From contig NZ_JBBEWC010000005.1 of the NCBI RefSeq assembly GCF_037860775.1, positions 458,137 to 522,136 of the forward strand: a stretch of DNA of 64,000 nucleotides, written 5' to 3'. This stretch comes from Emticicia soli (GTDB taxonomy: Bacteria; Bacteroidota; Bacteroidia; Cytophagales; Spirosomataceae). The position numbers and the translations under genes are program-made. Positions 9,050 to 17,836 of this stretch are shown here, piece by piece. The notes under the pieces were generated by a model that was not told the origin of the DNA, made no database searches, and worked only from the letters and a program-made list of their open reading frames with translations. The stretch's first letter is position 1, and each line of letters begins with the position of its first letter.

Positions 9050-9412
9050 CTAATTTGTCTTTGGTTCATTAAACATCAAACGATTACCAAACGGGTCGGT
9101 TAATTCCATGATGTAAGAATCCCAATGTGAATCTTTTACTCCGGGTTTGAAATAACGGTAATCTTTAGCTTGCAGGCTTGCACAGTATTCTTTCAGCCCT
9201 GTGTAGTTAATCATGATTTTAGAACCGGGTGTGGCATCGCCATAGTGTTCTGAAAGGTGCATCACAATGTCGCCTTTTGAGATTGACATATAAAGTGGGA
9301 AGTTGTCGCCGAAACGATGCTCCCAATCGACCTTAAAACCAAGCCAGTCGATGTAAAATTCTTTTGCTTTGTCAATATCAAAAATTCGGAAAACAGGTGT
9401 TATCGTGTTCAT
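9050..9412 (-). CDS. VOC (glyoxalase/bleomycin-resistance-like) family protein
   Basis: At 120 residues, this is one VOC module. It opens TPVFRIFDIDKAKEFYIDWLGF, continues with a WEHRF strand and the block GDIVMHLSEHYGD, and ends with MELTDPFGNRLMFNEP. The ending ELTDPFGNRL is the typical second half of the fold. These proteins bind metals and small molecules or sequester drugs; this subtype is often annotated as bleomycin-resistance-like. Substrate unknown. Confidence 0.85.
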   Translation of the reverse strand: MNTITPVFRIFDIDKAKEFYIDWLGFKVDWEHRFGDNFPLYMSISKGDIVMHLSEHYGDATPGSKIMINYTGLKEYCASLQAKDYRYFKPGVKDSHWDSYIMELTDPFGNRLMFNEPKTN

Positions 9413-9474
9413 TTTGTTAAATGTTGTGATTTACCAAAATTACTATTTTCTGAGTTATCTATGGCTTAAAAACG

Positions 9475-9508
9475 AAAAAGGATTGCAAATTTCTCTGCAA
9501 TCCTTTTT
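9475..9508 (-). terminator. Intrinsic terminator of the amidohydrolase operon
   Basis: A perfect 13-bp stem (9475-9487 with 9496-9508) around an 8-base loop, A-rich on the left and T-rich on the right, lies 20 bases beyond the stop of the leftward gene at 9528. Confidence 0.85.
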
Positions 9509-9527
9509 CAATGAATATTTCCAAGAC

Positions 9528-10832
9528 TTACTTCTCAGTTAAGCCATATTTACCAACATATTTGTTGTAAAGTCTTTTTTGTTTATCATCAAGGTTGATT
9601 TTCTTACCTCTGATAAACGCCTGCTCAACTTTGCTTGTACGCATATCCAAAATATCACCTGCTGATACCACAATAGTAGCGTGTTTACCAACTTCTAGTG
9701 AACCTACTTGTTTGTCGATACCCAAGATTTTGGCATTGTTTAGCGTAATCATTTTCAAGGCATCTTCTTGTGCCATACCAAAGGCAGCGGCTGTTCCGGC
9801 TACGAATGGTAGGTTACGAGTACGCCAGAATTCTTCGGTATAATACATACCTACCGTTAAACCTGCTTTGCTCAGTATACCAGGCAATTTGTAAGGGTTC
9901 CAAACATCTTCGTCGGCAGTGTTTGGTAGGCGGTGCGTACCATTTACAATTACCGGAATATTGTTTTCTTTCAAGAAATCGATAGCTAATTCTGCTTCTT
10001 CACCACCTACAACTACTATTTTCTGGATTTTGTATTTCTGTGCAAGTTTCACAGCTTCAACAATTTCTTTACCGTAATTTACACGAATAAACAATTGTTT
10101 TGAGCCATCATATAAGCCTTTCAATGCATCAAGACGAGCATTTTTAGGATTTGGATTGCTGATTTCTGAATAAGCCAGGGCTTCAGAGAAAATTTGCTCC
10201 AACTCATTTTTTTGCTCAACGTATTTTTCGTTTTTCTTGATAGCAAACTTCATTTCTTCAAAGCTGAACTGACGGCTTACCAATGCCGGGTAGTTCAACC
10301 AGATACCATCATCTTTTTTCAAAGCGGCATCTTCCCAGTTCCAACCATCATACTCCATAATAGCTGAAGTACCCGAAATAATACCACCTTCAGGTGTGCT
10401 TTGGCCTATTAAGATACCATTTCCTCTAATCGTCGGAATTACCTCTGAGTCAGTATTGTGCGCAATAAGTGCTCTTACGTGCGGGTTGAACTCACCTGTT
10501 TCCCGGTTATCTAAAGTTGCTCTTACAGAAGCAATCTCAACAAGCCCTGCCAATGCAGACGGCGCAATGATACTCGGATACACCGATTTGCCTGCTACAT
10601 TGATAACCTCTGTTGCACCTTTATCAAAATTAACCGAAGCATCGCCAATGGCGGTAATAAGGCCTTTGTCGAATACTACTGTGCCATTCTGAATAATCTT
10701 GCCATCGCCTACGTGAATAGTGCCTCCCACTAGTGCAATTGGTTTAGTTTGTGGTTGTGCAGGCGCCTGATTCTGAGCCTTTAAACCCAAAGTTAGTAGT
10801 GCTAAACCAAGAACTGTTATATATTTTTTCAT
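9528..10832 (-). CDS. Secreted amidohydrolase-fold protein lacking the HxH motif
   Basis: The 434-residue protein has a signal peptide (LGLALLTLGLKAQ) and the amidohydrolase-superfamily architecture: N-terminal beta-sandwich with GTIHVGDGKIIQNGTVVF and C-terminal NAKILGIDKQVGSLEVGKHATIVV. The strand that should read DTHVH after YPGL instead reads YPSIIAPSAL, so the first metal-binding His pair is absent. No clear replacement His or Asp ligands are visible. It is probably a non-catalytic or altered partner of the larger protein encoded 40 bases upstream in the same operon. Confidence 0.8.
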   Translation of the reverse strand: MKKYITVLGLALLTLGLKAQNQAPAQPQTKPIALVGGTIHVGDGKIIQNGTVVFDKGLITAIGDASVNFDKGATEVINVAGKSVYPSIIAPSALAGLVEIASVRATLDNRETGEFNPHVRALIAHNTDSEVIPTIRGNGILIGQSTPEGGIISGTSAIMEYDGWNWEDAALKKDDGIWLNYPALVSRQFSFEEMKFAIKKNEKYVEQKNELEQIFSEALAYSEISNPNPKNARLDALKGLYDGSKQLFIRVNYGKEIVEAVKLAQKYKIQKIVVVGGEEAELAIDFLKENNIPVIVNGTHRLPNTADEDVWNPYKLPGILSKAGLTVGMYYTEEFWRTRNLPFVAGTAAAFGMAQEDALKMITLNNAKILGIDKQVGSLEVGKHATIVVSAGDILDMRTSKVEQAFIRGKKINLDDKQKRLYNKYVGKYGLTEK

Positions 10833-10872
10833 CTGAAATCTTTATTTTGAATTAATTGCTTGTGATTAATGC

Positions 10873-13800
10873 TTAGTGTTTTTCGTGAGAATGGTTAAAT
10901 TCTGTCATTTCTTCACTTGACTCGCCACGGTTCTCTGTTACACCCATTTCCATGATAGTATCGCAGTGAATTTGTAGGTTACGGCGTGGTGCAGGTCTTT
11001 GCGTTGGTGCGCCACCTGATTTTTCAGCCAACATTTTTAACATTAATCTATTACGTTCTTTGGCTACTTGTTGACGCATCTGGTCGTCTTTCTCAACATC
11101 AAAATAAACTGTTCCGTCAATAATAGTTTTTTCAGGGCGAGCATAAATTGAAAGTGGGTTGTTGTTCCAAAGTACTACGTCGGCATCTTTACCTGCTTTG
11201 ATACTTCCTAAACGGTTGTCAAGGTGAAGCATTTTGGCTGGGTTAAGGGTTACCATTTTCCATGCATCTTCTTCCGACACACCACCGTATAATACAGTTT
11301 TAGCAGCTTCCTGATTCAAACGACGAGCCATTTCAGCATCATCAGAGTTGATGGCTGTATTTACACCCATTTTGGTTAAGATAGCAGCGTTGTAAGGAAT
11401 CGCCTCTTTAACCTCCATTTTGTATGCCCACCAGTCAGCAAAAGTAGAAGCAGCTACACCGTGGTTTTTCATTTTGTCGGCTAGTTTGTAACCTTCCAAT
11501 ATATGCGTGAAAGTATTGATGTTGAAGTTGAAAGTTTCAGCAACTTTCATCATCATGTTGATTTCAGACTGTACGTAAGAGTGACAAGTGATGAAACGTT
11601 TTTTGTTGATGATTTCAACCAATGCATCAAGTTCAAGGTCTTTTTTAGGAGGCGTTACACCGTTTTTGTTTCCTAATGCATTGTATGCTTTCCATGCTTT
11701 TTCGTATTCTGTTGCTCTCTGGAACGCATCCATGTAGATTTGCTCAACACCCATACGAGTAGCAGGGAAACGACTTGTAGCCGATGAGCTGTTACCTTGT
11801 TTTACGTTTTCGCCAAGGGCAAATTTAATGAAACCATCAGCACCTTTAATCAATAAATTGTTCGGATTCTCACCCCATTTTAATTTAATCAATGCCGATT
11901 GTCCACCGATACAGTCAGCCGAACCGTGTAATAGTTGCGATGAAGTAACACCACCTGCCAACTGACGGTAAATATTGATGTCTTCTGAGTTTACTACGTC
12001 TTCCTGACGAACTTCTGCCGATACACTTTGGATTTCGTTGATTGAGAACAAGGCAATGTGCGAGTGCTCATCAAAAATACCGTTTGTAAGGTGTTTGCCC
12101 GTTCCGTCGATAGTTTTAGCACCTGCCGGAGCTGAAAGGTTTTTGCCTACTTTTGCAATTTTACCATTTTGTAACAATACGTCGGTATTTTGAACAATAC
12201 CTTCGCTTTCGTTGGTCCAAACAGTAGCGTTTTTAATCAACATTGTTTCTTGTTGAGGTTTTGTTTCGCTACCATAAGCCGTAAACGGAAACAAAATAGT
12301 ACCCGCTACCGGAGTTTTAGCTTTTGCTGTATCTTTTTTGGCTACATCTTTAGCCGCTTCTTTATAAATAGCCGACCATTTTACTTGTTTGCCATCTGGC
12401 AACACACCATCACCTTTTATGTTTTTGCCATCATAATAACCGCTCAAACGAGTATCGCCGGCATCTTTTCTATCTAATTTGGTGCTGATAGTGAAAAGGT
12501 CTGACAGACGAGTAACTTTAGGTGTTGTTTTAATAGTATCGTTTGCAATTATCTGGTATTCTGGTTTGTCTACTTTGCCAGAAATATTCAGTTTTAAGCC
12601 TGTTTTGTTGCCAACTGATAAATCATATACACCTCTTATATCAGTTACGTTCATGTCGCTGATGATGTATCTCTTACCTTGAATCCAGTTTTCGTAAATT
12701 ACGTTGTCTTTGCTGAAAAGGTTATCAGAAGTGATAATGAAGTTGGCAATCATGCCTTTTTTAAGGCTTCCTAGCATATTATCGACTTTCAATAATTTGG
12801 CAGGCGTAGAAGTTAAGGCTTCAAGTGCTTTGCTTTCAGATAAACCGCTTTCAATCGCTTTTCTAAGGTTTGTCCAGAAATCAGCTTTGTTTCTTAGTGA
12901 GTTAGTAGTTAAAGCAAAGTTGATACCTGCTTTTGCTACGTAGCTAGCGTTGAATGGAGCCATTTCCCAGTGTTTCATTTCTGTTAACGAAACCTGTGCT
13001 GCATCAAATGGGTCTTCAACATCATAGGCAGTCGGGAAATTTAAAGGTAAAATCAAAGAGCTACCAGTAGCCTTTATTTCGTCGATACGTTGGTATTCGT
13101 CGCCAATGCCTTTAAAGATGTACTGAACTTTAAATTCTTTACCAATTTTATCACCTCTTAAAATACCCAATTTATCGTTCGCATCGTAGATTTGCGGTAA
13201 ATCCTGAATCTCGTTAAACGCTTCTAACGAAAGGTTTCTTTCTTCTTTGTTACCACCTTTTTTGTACCACTCTGCATCATAATAAGTCTGGCGAAGCAAT
13301 GCCACCGAACCCATCATTGAAACCGGATACGATTGCGTAGAAGTACCTTTGTTTAATGAATAATGCGCCGATGCTTTTTCTTTCAACAAAAGCTCATGCT
13401 CTTTGCCTTCGCCTAGTGTAACCAATGCTCCAGAACCTCTCACGATACCATCAGCAATATGAACCGAAGCTGCACTGAAACCGATTTTTCGTAGTTCGGC
13501 TGCTTTCTGTGCATTTGCTTTAAACTCTTTTCCTGCTGCTATTTCTGGTTTTACTGCTTGGTTCCAGTCGTAAGCACCTTTTTTGTTGCTTTCAAACTGC
13601 GCAGGGCCACCGAAACCACGGCCACCTTGTGGACGAACGATTTCTGGCATGCCATAGTCTGAATAAATGTCGATAAGGCCCGGGTAGATTCTTTTACCTT
13701 TAAGGTCATAAGTTACTGTTCCGGCCGGAATTTTTAAATCTTTGCCAACCGATTCAATAATGCCATTTTTAATGTAAATCATGGCGTTATCAAGCACCGT

Positions 13801-13944
13801 CTGGGCATCAACTACGATAGTTGCATTCTTGAACGCATATTGAGCCGGACGCTCATCGTACGAACCATTTCGAGGGAAAGTAACCTGTGAAAATGCTTGT
13901 ATGCTGATGAATAAAATGAAAAAACTGAGAAGAATTTTTTTCAT
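10873..13944 (-). CDS. Secreted double-domain amidohydrolase
   Basis: The 1023-residue protein has a signal peptide (FFILFISIQAFSQ) and two tandem amidohydrolase-type domains. In the first (about 35-430) the metal site is degenerate: after RIYPGLIDIY comes SDYG instead of HxH. The second (about 570-1000) is intact, with DEHSHIALF, RFITCHSYVQ, NINTFTHILEGYKLAD and the Asp of AINSDDAEM, and ends with the sandwich strands GSIKAGKDADVVLWNNNP. The C-terminal tail has PTQRPAPRRN and a His-rich end (FNHSHEKH). Bacteroidota often carry this architecture. The substrate is unknown; imidazolonepropionase- or dipeptidase-like hydrolysis is possible. It forms an operon with the next gene downstream. Confidence 0.85.
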   Translation of the reverse strand: MKKILLSFFILFISIQAFSQVTFPRNGSYDERPAQYAFKNATIVVDAQTVLDNAMIYIKNGIIESVGKDLKIPAGTVTYDLKGKRIYPGLIDIYSDYGMPEIVRPQGGRGFGGPAQFESNKKGAYDWNQAVKPEIAAGKEFKANAQKAAELRKIGFSAASVHIADGIVRGSGALVTLGEGKEHELLLKEKASAHYSLNKGTSTQSYPVSMMGSVALLRQTYYDAEWYKKGGNKEERNLSLEAFNEIQDLPQIYDANDKLGILRGDKIGKEFKVQYIFKGIGDEYQRIDEIKATGSSLILPLNFPTAYDVEDPFDAAQVSLTEMKHWEMAPFNASYVAKAGINFALTTNSLRNKADFWTNLRKAIESGLSESKALEALTSTPAKLLKVDNMLGSLKKGMIANFIITSDNLFSKDNVIYENWIQGKRYIISDMNVTDIRGVYDLSVGNKTGLKLNISGKVDKPEYQIIANDTIKTTPKVTRLSDLFTISTKLDRKDAGDTRLSGYYDGKNIKGDGVLPDGKQVKWSAIYKEAAKDVAKKDTAKAKTPVAGTILFPFTAYGSETKPQQETMLIKNATVWTNESEGIVQNTDVLLQNGKIAKVGKNLSAPAGAKTIDGTGKHLTNGIFDEHSHIALFSINEIQSVSAEVRQEDVVNSEDINIYRQLAGGVTSSQLLHGSADCIGGQSALIKLKWGENPNNLLIKGADGFIKFALGENVKQGNSSSATSRFPATRMGVEQIYMDAFQRATEYEKAWKAYNALGNKNGVTPPKKDLELDALVEIINKKRFITCHSYVQSEINMMMKVAETFNFNINTFTHILEGYKLADKMKNHGVAASTFADWWAYKMEVKEAIPYNAAILTKMGVNTAINSDDAEMARRLNQEAAKTVLYGGVSEEDAWKMVTLNPAKMLHLDNRLGSIKAGKDADVVLWNNNPLSIYARPEKTIIDGTVYFDVEKDDQMRQQVAKERNRLMLKMLAEKSGGAPTQRPAPRRNLQIHCDTIMEMGVTENRGESSEEMTEFNHSHEKH

Positions 13945-13990
13945 GGAGAGGTTTGTGATGTTTGGTTAATGATTTTGCGAAATTGATAAT

Positions 13991-14024
13991 TTTGCCTTAA
14001 TAAACAAAACTATTAATACTTTTG
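13991..14024 (+). promoter_or_regulatory. Promoter for the pabB operon
   Basis: TTTG at 13991-13994, a 22-base spacer and TACTTTTG at 14017-14024 give a near-consensus Bacteroidota -33/-7 pair about 40 bases before the GTG start of pabB. Confidence 0.6.
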
Positions 14025-14064
14025 TACTGATTATCGTCTAAATGCAAAAAAAACGCTTTTAAAA

Positions 14065-15141
14065 GTGAAAATTAATAGACAGAGTGCAATCTCGAAATTT
14101 AGTTTTTTTTCGGCTGAAAGAATCCCTTTTTTGTTCATTATTGACTTTGAGGGAGATGAATGTGTGGTAGAGCCGCTTGACAGGATTAATAGTAAAGAAC
14201 TTAAGTTTTGGGTGAATGGAAAAACGAATGTAAAAGCCGAGGCCGATAAGACCAGGCCACAAAGCAAAGAAGTACTATTAAAGAAGTTTCCGATTGATTT
14301 TGCGCAGTATAAAAAAGGCTTTGACCATGTGCAGCAGAATATTTTTAAGGGGAATAGTTTTTTAACTAATTTAACCTGCGAAACGCCCATCAGTTTAAAT
14401 ATTAGTCTGCTCGATGTTTTTAAAAGAAGCCAGGCAAAATATAAACTCTGGTGGAAAGACCAATTTGTGTGTTTTTCGCCCGAAATATTTGTGCAGATTG
14501 ATGAAAACGGCAAAATGTCGTCGTTTCCGATGAAGGGTACTATCGATGCATCGATACCCAATGCAGAAGCTATTTTGCTAAACGACCAAAAGGAATATTA
14601 CGAACACACTACCATTGTAGACCTGATTCGAAACGACCTGAGCAGCGTTGCCGAAAAAGTATGGGTCGAGAAATTCAGATACATTGATACTATAGAGACC
14701 CAAGACCAAAGCCGATTATTACAGGTGAGTTCGCAGGTAAGTGCCTTGCTACCCGCCGATTGGCAGGAGAATCTGGGTGAAATTATGTTTAGAATGCTTC
14801 CGGCTGGCTCAATATCGGGTGCACCAAAGGCTAAAACCGTTGAAATCATTCAGACAGCAGAGCAAGAAACCTACGTGAGTTCAGAAACCAAAATCAATAA
14901 ACGAGATTTTTACACAGGTATTTTTGGTGTTTTTGATGGTAAATGCCTTGATTCTGGTGTGATGATTCGGTTTATTGAGCAAAAACCAGATGGTAGCCTC
15001 AGCTTTAAAAGCGGTGGCGGTATTACGGCCAACAGCATAGCCGAAAAGGAATACGAAGAAATGATTCAGAAAATATATGTCCCTATTGTTCGAGACCATA
15101 CAGTTACAAAACCGTCAGTTGCACAATCTTGCTTATCATAA
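14065..15141 (+). CDS. pabB: Aminodeoxychorismate synthase component I
   Basis: The enzyme turns chorismate plus ammonia into 4-amino-4-deoxychorismate for folate. The 358-residue chorismate-binding domain shows PMKGTIDA (the PIKGT motif with the PabB-type lysine), EHTTIVDLIRNDLS, LPAGSISGAPKAKT and FKSGGGITANS. The length lacks the N-terminal TrpE-like half, as in many Bacteroidota PabB. The start is GTG at 14065: no in-frame ATG is available, and the first codons fit. The 3' end overlaps the PabC-like gene by 65 bases. The glutaminase subunit PabA is not in the window. Anthranilate synthase is less likely because of the motif Lys and the partner gene. Confidence 0.9.
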   Translation: MKINRQSAISKFSFFSAERIPFLFIIDFEGDECVVEPLDRINSKELKFWVNGKTNVKAEADKTRPQSKEVLLKKFPIDFAQYKKGFDHVQQNIFKGNSFLTNLTCETPISLNISLLDVFKRSQAKYKLWWKDQFVCFSPEIFVQIDENGKMSSFPMKGTIDASIPNAEAILLNDQKEYYEHTTIVDLIRNDLSSVAEKVWVEKFRYIDTIETQDQSRLLQVSSQVSALLPADWQENLGEIMFRMLPAGSISGAPKAKTVEIIQTAEQETYVSSETKINKRDFYTGIFGVFDGKCLDSGVMIRFIEQKPDGSLSFKSGGGITANSIAEKEYEEMIQKIYVPIVRDHTVTKPSVAQSCLS

Positions 15142-15694
15142 TCGTAGGGTAGTGCAAAGCAAAAAGGCATTGTTGGGCATTGATGAAAAGATAGACTTAG
15201 CAGCACAGATTCAGATTCCTGACTGGGTAGGCGAGGGGCTGTATAGGTGCAGGGTAAGCTATAAGCAAGAGATTGAGAAGATTGAGTTCTTTGCGTATCA
15301 CTACAAACATCCAAAGTTGATTCAGTTGGTAGAAGATACAAGCCTTGTGTATCCTTATAAGTTTGAAGACCGAAGCCGATTTCAGGAAGTGCTGGCGCAA
15401 AACCCCAATGCTGATGATGCCTTGATTACACATAATAATCAGCTAACCGATGCCACTTTTGCAAACATTGCCTTTTTTGATGGGAAAAACTGGCTTACGC
15501 CCGATACTCCCTTGCTGAATGGTACTAAAAGACAGGCTTTATTAGATAAGCGTTTATTAATAGAAGCGCCCATCAAGACCGCTGATTTAGCGCATTTTAA
15601 GCAGCTAGCCTTGATAAATGCCATGCGAGATTTAAACATTGTTTACGATTACAGTTTTCACCAAAACCACCTTATAATTGATGGCAATCATTGA
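15077..15694 (+). CDS. pabC: Class IV aminotransferase-like protein, probable 4-amino-4-deoxychorismate lyase
   Basis: The 205-residue PLP-dependent protein starts inside the 3' end of pabB (ATG at 15077), with the family opening LLFETIQLQNRQLHNLAYH. It has RCRVSYKQEIEKIEFFAY near residue 60, and DALITHNNQLTDATFANIAFF, which corresponds to the conserved ELTEGSxxNIFF segment; LTPDTPLLNGTKRQALL follows. It would split aminodeoxychorismate into p-aminobenzoate and pyruvate. The overlap with pabB supports this role. It is somewhat shorter than the ~270 residues usual for PabC, and the substitution around the PLP lysine could not be resolved by eye. Confidence 0.8.
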   Translation: MSLLFETIQLQNRQLHNLAYHNRRVVQSKKALLGIDEKIDLAAQIQIPDWVGEGLYRCRVSYKQEIEKIEFFAYHYKHPKLIQLVEDTSLVYPYKFEDRSRFQEVLAQNPNADDALITHNNQLTDATFANIAFFDGKNWLTPDTPLLNGTKRQALLDKRLLIEAPIKTADLAHFKQLALINAMRDLNIVYDYSFHQNHLIIDGNH

Positions 15695-16805
15695 AAACCT
15701 TATTATCGGTGCAGGCCCTTCGGGCTTGTCGGTAGCCGGAAGGTTACGAAAACTGGGGATACCTTTCGAGATATTAGAGAAATCCGATACCGTGGGCATT
15801 GCCTGGCGAAACCACTACGACCGCCTGCATCTGCACACCGATAAGAAGTATTCAGCGCTGCCACATTTACCATTCCCTGCCGATTACCCGACTTTCGTTT
15901 CTAAAAATCAATACATAGCCTACATTGATTCCTACTGTGCGCATTTTGCCATAAAACCGATTTTTGGACAAGAGGTAATTTCTGTCAAGAAAAACGGCAA
16001 GCATTGGCTTGTAACAACCCAAAACAAAACCTACGAAGCAAAAAACGTATTGGTAGCTACGGGCTACAACCGAGTGCCTAAAGCCCCAACTTTGAAAGGA
16101 CAAGCACAATTTAAAGGCGAAATACTGCATTCAGAAAAATATAAGAACGGCAATCCCTACAAAGGCAAAAACGTATTGGTAGTAGGCTACGGCAACTCAG
16201 GTGCCGAAATAGCGCTTGATTTATATGAAAGCGGAGCAAAGACTTTTGTGTCAATCCGAAACCCTGTTAATATCGTTAAGCGAGAGTTTATGGGGCGTTC
16301 TACGCAGAGCATGGCTATTTTCTTTATCCGTTTTGGCAATACTTTTTATGATTTTATAGCCAGACAATTCAAGAAAATGTTGCTGAAAACTGTGGAAGGA
16401 ACGAATATTCCGATTTCGCCCTTAGCACCGTCGGAGCAATTGCGTACACAGGGTAAAGTATCTGTAATTGATGTGGGCACATTGGCACAGATAAAAGCCG
16501 GAAATATAAAAGTAATGCCTGATATTGAGTCATTGAGCGAGCACGAAGTACTATTTAAAGATGGGCAGCAACTAAAGATTGATGTTATACTGATGGCCAC
16601 AGGCTACTACGCAAGGCTCGACGAAATAATTGAAAATATAGCCCCTCTACTCAACGAAAGAGCATACCCAAAAGCCATGTGGTTTGACGAAGAACCCTAC
16701 AAAGGCTTATATTTTGTAGGCTTTAACCTGCCCCTAACCGGAATACTGAGAGATATTAACTTCACTTCTGAGAAAATTGTGAAGCAGATAATGAAGAGAA
16801 AGTAG
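15681..16805 (+). CDS. Flavin-containing monooxygenase-like oxidoreductase
   Basis: The 374-residue FAD/NADPH protein has its FAD motif IIGAGPSGLSVAGRL at the N-terminus. The segment GIAWRNHYDRLHLHTDKKYSAL follows it, and the NADPH motif VVGYGNSGAEIALDL lies near residue 165. The C-terminal ATGYYARL strand is also present. The segment VKREFMGRSTQSMAIF resembles the YUCCA/indole-3-pyruvate monooxygenase group. ATG at 15681 is preferred over a TTG one codon earlier. It overlaps the end of the PabC-like gene by 14 bases, so the three genes are probably co-transcribed, although no pathway link to folate is obvious. Confidence 0.85.
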   Translation: MAIIENLIIGAGPSGLSVAGRLRKLGIPFEILEKSDTVGIAWRNHYDRLHLHTDKKYSALPHLPFPADYPTFVSKNQYIAYIDSYCAHFAIKPIFGQEVISVKKNGKHWLVTTQNKTYEAKNVLVATGYNRVPKAPTLKGQAQFKGEILHSEKYKNGNPYKGKNVLVVGYGNSGAEIALDLYESGAKTFVSIRNPVNIVKREFMGRSTQSMAIFFIRFGNTFYDFIARQFKKMLLKTVEGTNIPISPLAPSEQLRTQGKVSVIDVGTLAQIKAGNIKVMPDIESLSEHEVLFKDGQQLKIDVILMATGYYARLDEIIENIAPLLNERAYPKAMWFDEEPYKGLYFVGFNLPLTGILRDINFTSEKIVKQIMKRK

Positions 16806-16816
16806 TTTTTTGGCTA

Positions 16817-17270
16817 GTCGTACATTCGTACGAATTCGTACATAATTTGGTACGTACGAACGAGTAATGGTATTTTCACTACTCGTATACTCGTACGAAT
16901 TCGAACAAAAAGTGTTCGTACGAACGACTTTAGTAAGCATATTTATTTTAATAAAATACTCATTATCAATATATTATTATATTAATATATATATAAATAT
17001 AAGATAGAATAATACACTAAACAACCACTCGTTCGTACGAACACTTTTTGTTCGAATTCGTACGAATGTACGATTTACATTTAGAGACAATTTTCGGGTG
17101 TAGATTGCTATCTAGTTATATAATTCGTTCGTACGTACAAATTATGTACGAATTCGTACGAGTGTACGATTTGCATTTAGATATAGTTTTCGGGTATAGA
17201 TTTCTATCTAGTTATATAACTCGTTCGTACGTACAAATTTTGTTTGAATTAGTATGAGCCTGTACGAATT
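16817..17270. repeat. Array of GTAC/GAATTC palindromic units (five copies, inverted and tandem)
   Basis: Each ~46-bp unit joins two palindromes: GTTCGTACG(A/T)AC, a 6-7-base A/T spacer, then GT(A/T)CGAATTCGTAC. Copies: 16817-16864 and 16881-16927 (reverse orientation), then 17027-17073, 17125-17170 and a decayed one at 17220-17266 (forward). The forward copies sit in a tandem repeat with an exact 96-bp period (unit starts at 17030, 17126 and 17222) whose second half reads ATTTAGAnAnAnTTTTCGGG and CTATCTAGTTATATAA. The inner reverse and forward units are mirror images around a ~100-bp, almost pure A/T centre (16928-17026). The ORF running through 17048-17257 only reflects the repeat. Function unknown. 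Confidence 0.85.
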
Positions 17271-17318
17271 ATAGGTGTCCCTGTATAAAAACTTATTGGA
17301 ATCTCCCCATATTTCCTA

Positions 17319-17750
17319 TCATTTGATGTTATTGTCAATACTTACAATTTCATTTGATAATCTCTTAACTATGTAGACCCAAAGATTTTCATTAATCGGT
17401 ACTGGTAGAGTTACTGACGACAAATAATATTCACCGTATTTTTTCCCATCTATGCCTTTTACTACAAAATATGATGGTCTCCCCGTGACATTTTTGCATT
17501 AGGGACCTCACTTATAAAGCCCTTACGATATCTATTAAAATCAAATATAGGCTCTGCCTTAAGTAGTAATTCCTTATATTGGTTTTGTGCTTTTCGCTGT
17601 TTTTTATTTTTTTCTTCAGTTTTTATGAGCCGTTTTTTTCAATCTTACCTGAACTATACAAAGAAAGATAATACTCTTTGTAAATGGGCAGAGAAGATTC
17701 TTTCAATCCTTTTTGGAAATATAGGAATTGTACAATTTTTTTTGAACTAG
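17319..17750 (-). pseudogene. Frameshifted remnant of an unidentified gene
   Basis: Read leftward, three consecutive open segments in different frames make one plausible protein. The first begins FLYFQKGLKESSLPIYKEY and ends at KIEKNGS-stop. The second is TEEKNKKQRKAQNQYKELL, running to RGDHHIL-stop. The third is SYFVVKGIDGKKYGEYYLS, ending WVYIVKRLSNEIVSIDNNIK at the stop 17319-17321. At least two frameshifts separate them, and there is no start codon at the 5' side. I do not recognise the family. The remnant lies beside the palindrome array, so both may be leftovers of one inserted segment. Confidence 0.6.
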
Positions 17751-17836
17751 GTTAGTTTATATTCTATAAATAATTTAAAAAGTTTTTTAAAGAACTCTCA
17801 ATGAAAAAAGCATAGATGAGATATACTTTTCCTAAA

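Noticed and set aside
17048..17257. 69-residue ORF with two near-identical halves
   Set aside because: It is the direct reading of the 96-bp tandem repeat in the palindrome array; codon content follows the repeat and there is no start context.
16817..17270. CRISPR array
   Set aside because: Units are palindromic, occur in both orientations and have similar rather than unique spacers; no cas gene is near.
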